11,164 nucleotides of DNA. Origin: Gammaproteobacteria bacterium UBA5338. Its GTDB lineage: Bacteria > Pseudomonadota > Gammaproteobacteria > Pseudomonadales > UBA5862. This document shows, piece by piece, positions 9,173 to 11,164 of the stretch. Position 1 is the stretch's first letter; each line of letters starts with the position of its first letter. The stretch is taken from positions 1-11,164 of the forward strand of contig DHQM01000248.1 in the NCBI GenBank assembly GCA_002408105.1, read 5' to 3'. The position numbers were made by a program, and so were the translations under genes. The notes under the pieces are model-generated. The model was not told where the DNA came from, searched no databases, and saw only the letters and a program-made list of their open reading frames with translations.

Positions 9173-11164
9173 ATGGCCACCGCATCACACACCATCGCCA
9201 AAGAACTCAGCTGGTTGAGCTTCAACGCCCGCGTCCTGCAGGAAGCGATGGACCCCGAAGTCCCGCTGATCGAGCGGTTGCGCTTTCTCGGCATCTTCTC
9301 CAACAACCTCGACGAGTTCTTTCGTGTCCGGGTCGCAGATGTCAAACGGCGGATCCTGATCGAGTCGGAAAACGCCGAAGGGAATGACGCCGAACAGCTG
9401 ATGAAAGAGATCCAGCTTGAGGTGCTGGACCTGCAGCAACAGTTCGAACGGACCTATCAGGCGATCGTGCAGCAACTGGCCGCACAGAACATTGTCATTC
9501 TGGACGAGTCGCAACTCAGCGAGCCGCAGGGCCACTGGGTGCAGCAGTATTTTTACGACCATGTGCTGCCGGTGCTCTCGCCAGTTCTACTCAGCGACGA
9601 TAAGGAATTTCCTTCGCTCGAGGACCAGTCGATCTACCTGGCGATCAAGCTGACCCTCGCCGACGACCGCTCGGAGTATTCGCTGCTGGAGATTCCCACC
9701 GAGCGCGTCGGTCGATTCATCGCCATTCCTCAGTTCGGTAAAAAACGCCCCACCCTCCACACCTTCATCCTGCTCGAAAACATCATCCGATTCTGTTTGA
9801 AGCAGGTCTACGCTGCGGTGTTGGATGTGACCGAGGCCACCGCGTACACCATCAAGGTCACCCGGGACGCAGAACTCGAACTGGAAGACGGCATCTCTCA
9901 AAGCCTGCTCGATCAACTCTCGAGCAGCATCAAGGCCCGGCTACACGCAGCGCCTGTGCGGTTTGTGTACGACAAAGAAATGCCTGCAGAAATGACGCAT
10001 TTCTTCATCCGAAAACTGAAGCTGCTGTCCTACGACAGCATGATTCCAGGCGCTCGGCACCACAACTTCAAGGATTTTATTAACTTTCCAGCCGTCGGCC
10101 GACGCCAACTGGTGCGCCAACCCGAGGCGCCCCTGCACTCTTCGGAGTTCGATGTCCACCGCAACGCATTCGATGCCATTCGCAGCAGGGACATTCTGCT
10201 GTATTACCCGTACCACAGCTTTCGTCACTTCACCGACTGGCTTAACCAGGCGGCCGTCGACCCCAGAGTCCGGTCCATTCACATTTCTCTGTACCGGGTG
10301 GCCCGCCAGTCCCGTGTGGTCAACGCACTCATCTGCGCGGCCCGCAACGGCAAGCAGGTGACAGCAACGGTGGAACTGCGCGCCCGCTTCGATGAAGCCG
10401 CCAACATCGAGTGGGCCAAGACAATGACCGAAGCCGGCGTGAGTGTGGAGTTCGGCGTCCCCACCCTCAAAGTCCACACCAAACTCTGCCTGATTCATCG
10501 AGAAGAGGCGGGGCGCGTCCTCCGCTATGCACACATTGGCACAGGCAACTTTCACGAAGGCACCGCGAAGGTTTACACGGACTTCAGCCTCTTCACCACC
10601 CATCCAGACATCACGCTGGAAGTCGAACAGGTGTTCGAGTTTCTTGCGCGTCCATACCGCGCCCAGCAGTTTAGACACCTTGTGGTCTCCCCACTGAACA
10701 CCCGCTCCCGGTGGGTGCGCCTGGTGCAACGGGAGATGGAACATGCGCAGGCAGGCCGGGCTGCCCGGATCATCCTCAAGGTCAACAACCTGGTCGATGA
10801 CGCCACCACTGAACTGCTGTACCAAGCGAGTCAGGCAGGTGTGCGGATCGAGATGATTGTGCGGGGGATGTGCAGCCTGACCCCTGGGCTGCCGGGCATC
10901 AGCGAAAACATCTCCGCCATCAGCATCGTCGACCAGTACTTGGAGCACCCGCGGGTGTTCGTGTTTCACAATGACGGCGACAGCGAAGTCTACATCTCAT
11001 CCGCGGACCTGATGACACGCAACCTCGATCACCGGGTTGAAGTGGGGTGTCCGGTGTATGACCCAGCGCTCAAGCAGACCATCGTCGACATCCTTGAGCT
11101 GCAGTTGACTGACAACGTCAAGGCCCGGGTGCTGGACGCAACGCTGGAGAACCACTACCAGCGC
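9173..11164 (+). CDS. ppk1: Polyphosphate kinase 1 (3' end outside window)
   Basis: PPK1 reversibly transfers the terminal phosphate of ATP to inorganic polyphosphate, the store made during phosphate surplus and stress. The window holds 664 residues, against 688 for E. coli PPK, so only a short C-terminal tail is missing. Numbering from ATG 9173 is colinear with E. coli. Asn45 (SNNLDEFF) lies in the N domain. Arg375 (LYRVARQSR) and Arg405 (ARFDEAAN) bind metal and phosphate. The phosphorylated His435 (KVHTK) and His592 (YLEHPRV) lie in the two phospholipase-D-like C domains, with IGTGNFH and SSADLMTRNLDHR also present. This supports the ATG; an in-frame TGA at 9152 limits extension, and the only other candidate is TTG 9164. 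The ribosome site is poor. The 128 bases before it contain the tRNA 3' flank and a possible Pho box. Whether an exopolyphosphatase gene follows cannot be seen. Confidence 0.97.
   Translation, partial: MATASHTIAKELSWLSFNARVLQEAMDPEVPLIERLRFLGIFSNNLDEFFRVRVADVKRRILIESENAEGNDAEQLMKEIQLEVLDLQQQFERTYQAIVQQLAAQNIVILDESQLSEPQGHWVQQYFYDHVLPVLSPVLLSDDKEFPSLEDQSIYLAIKLTLADDRSEYSLLEIPTERVGRFIAIPQFGKKRPTLHTFILLENIIRFCLKQVYAAVLDVTEATAYTIKVTRDAELELEDGISQSLLDQLSSSIKARLHAAPVRFVYDKEMPAEMTHFFIRKLKLLSYDSMIPGARHHNFKDFINFPAVGRRQLVRQPEAPLHSSEFDVHRNAFDAIRSRDILLYYPYHSFRHFTDWLNQAAVDPRVRSIHISLYRVARQSRVVNALICAARNGKQVTATVELRARFDEAANIEWAKTMTEAGVSVEFGVPTLKVHTKLCLIHREEAGRVLRYAHIGTGNFHEGTAKVYTDFSLFTTHPDITLEVEQVFEFLARPYRAQQFRHLVVSPLNTRSRWVRLVQREMEHAQAGRAARIILKVNNLVDDATTELLYQASQAGVRIEMIVRGMCSLTPGLPGISENISAISIVDQYLEHPRVFVFHNDGDSEVYISSADLMTRNLDHRVEVGCPVYDPALKQTIVDILELQLTDNVKARVLDATLENHYQR

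Noticed and set aside
9941..10969. A 342-residue minus-strand frame opposite ppk1
   Set aside because: ppk1 on the plus strand has all catalytic residues and full family conservation. The antisense frame resembles nothing known and reflects G+C-rich third positions.

Overview
The window looks like an ordinary chromosomal segment of a gammaproteobacterium, with G+C of roughly 60% by eye. The evidence is the gene order queA-tgt-yajC-secD-secF, an E. coli-like PPK1 whose catalytic residues fall at the same residue numbers as in E. coli, and a tRNA-Leu(CAA) closely resembling E. coli leuX. I cannot name a genus. I saw no mobile element, CRISPR array or phage gene, and base composition and style look uniform throughout.

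Layout. (1) Bases 1-2360, plus strand: the 3' end of an assimilatory nitrate reductase gene (nasA type, with a C-terminal BFD-like iron-sulfur domain), then 40 bases on a complete gene for an alginate-export-family outer-membrane porin, closed by a strong intrinsic terminator. The pair suggests a nitrate uptake and reduction operon. (2) Bases 2361-3359, plus strand: a single alpha/beta hydrolase gene, possibly with its own weak promoter. It lacks the usual catalytic Asp after strand 7. (3) Bases 3416-8868, minus strand: a compact housekeeping operon, queA-tgt-yajC-secD-secF. QueA and Tgt are two enzymes of queuosine tRNA modification. YajC, SecD and SecF form the accessory complex of the Sec translocon. 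Junctions are tight (an 8-base overlap, a 4-base gap and a 12-base gap), apart from 69 bases between yajC and secD. (4) Bases 8920-11164, plus strand, divergent from queA: a tRNA-Leu(CAA) gene with a near-consensus sigma70 promoter, then ppk1 (polyphosphate kinase), cut by the window end about 25 residues short of the E. coli length. A degenerate Pho-box-like site with a well-placed -10 element lies just upstream of ppk1.

No stretch longer than about 220 bases is without a gene. I did not find a clearly undescribed system. The points worth a second look are the reductase-porin pairing, the altered catalytic triad of the hydrolase, and possible PhoB control of ppk1.
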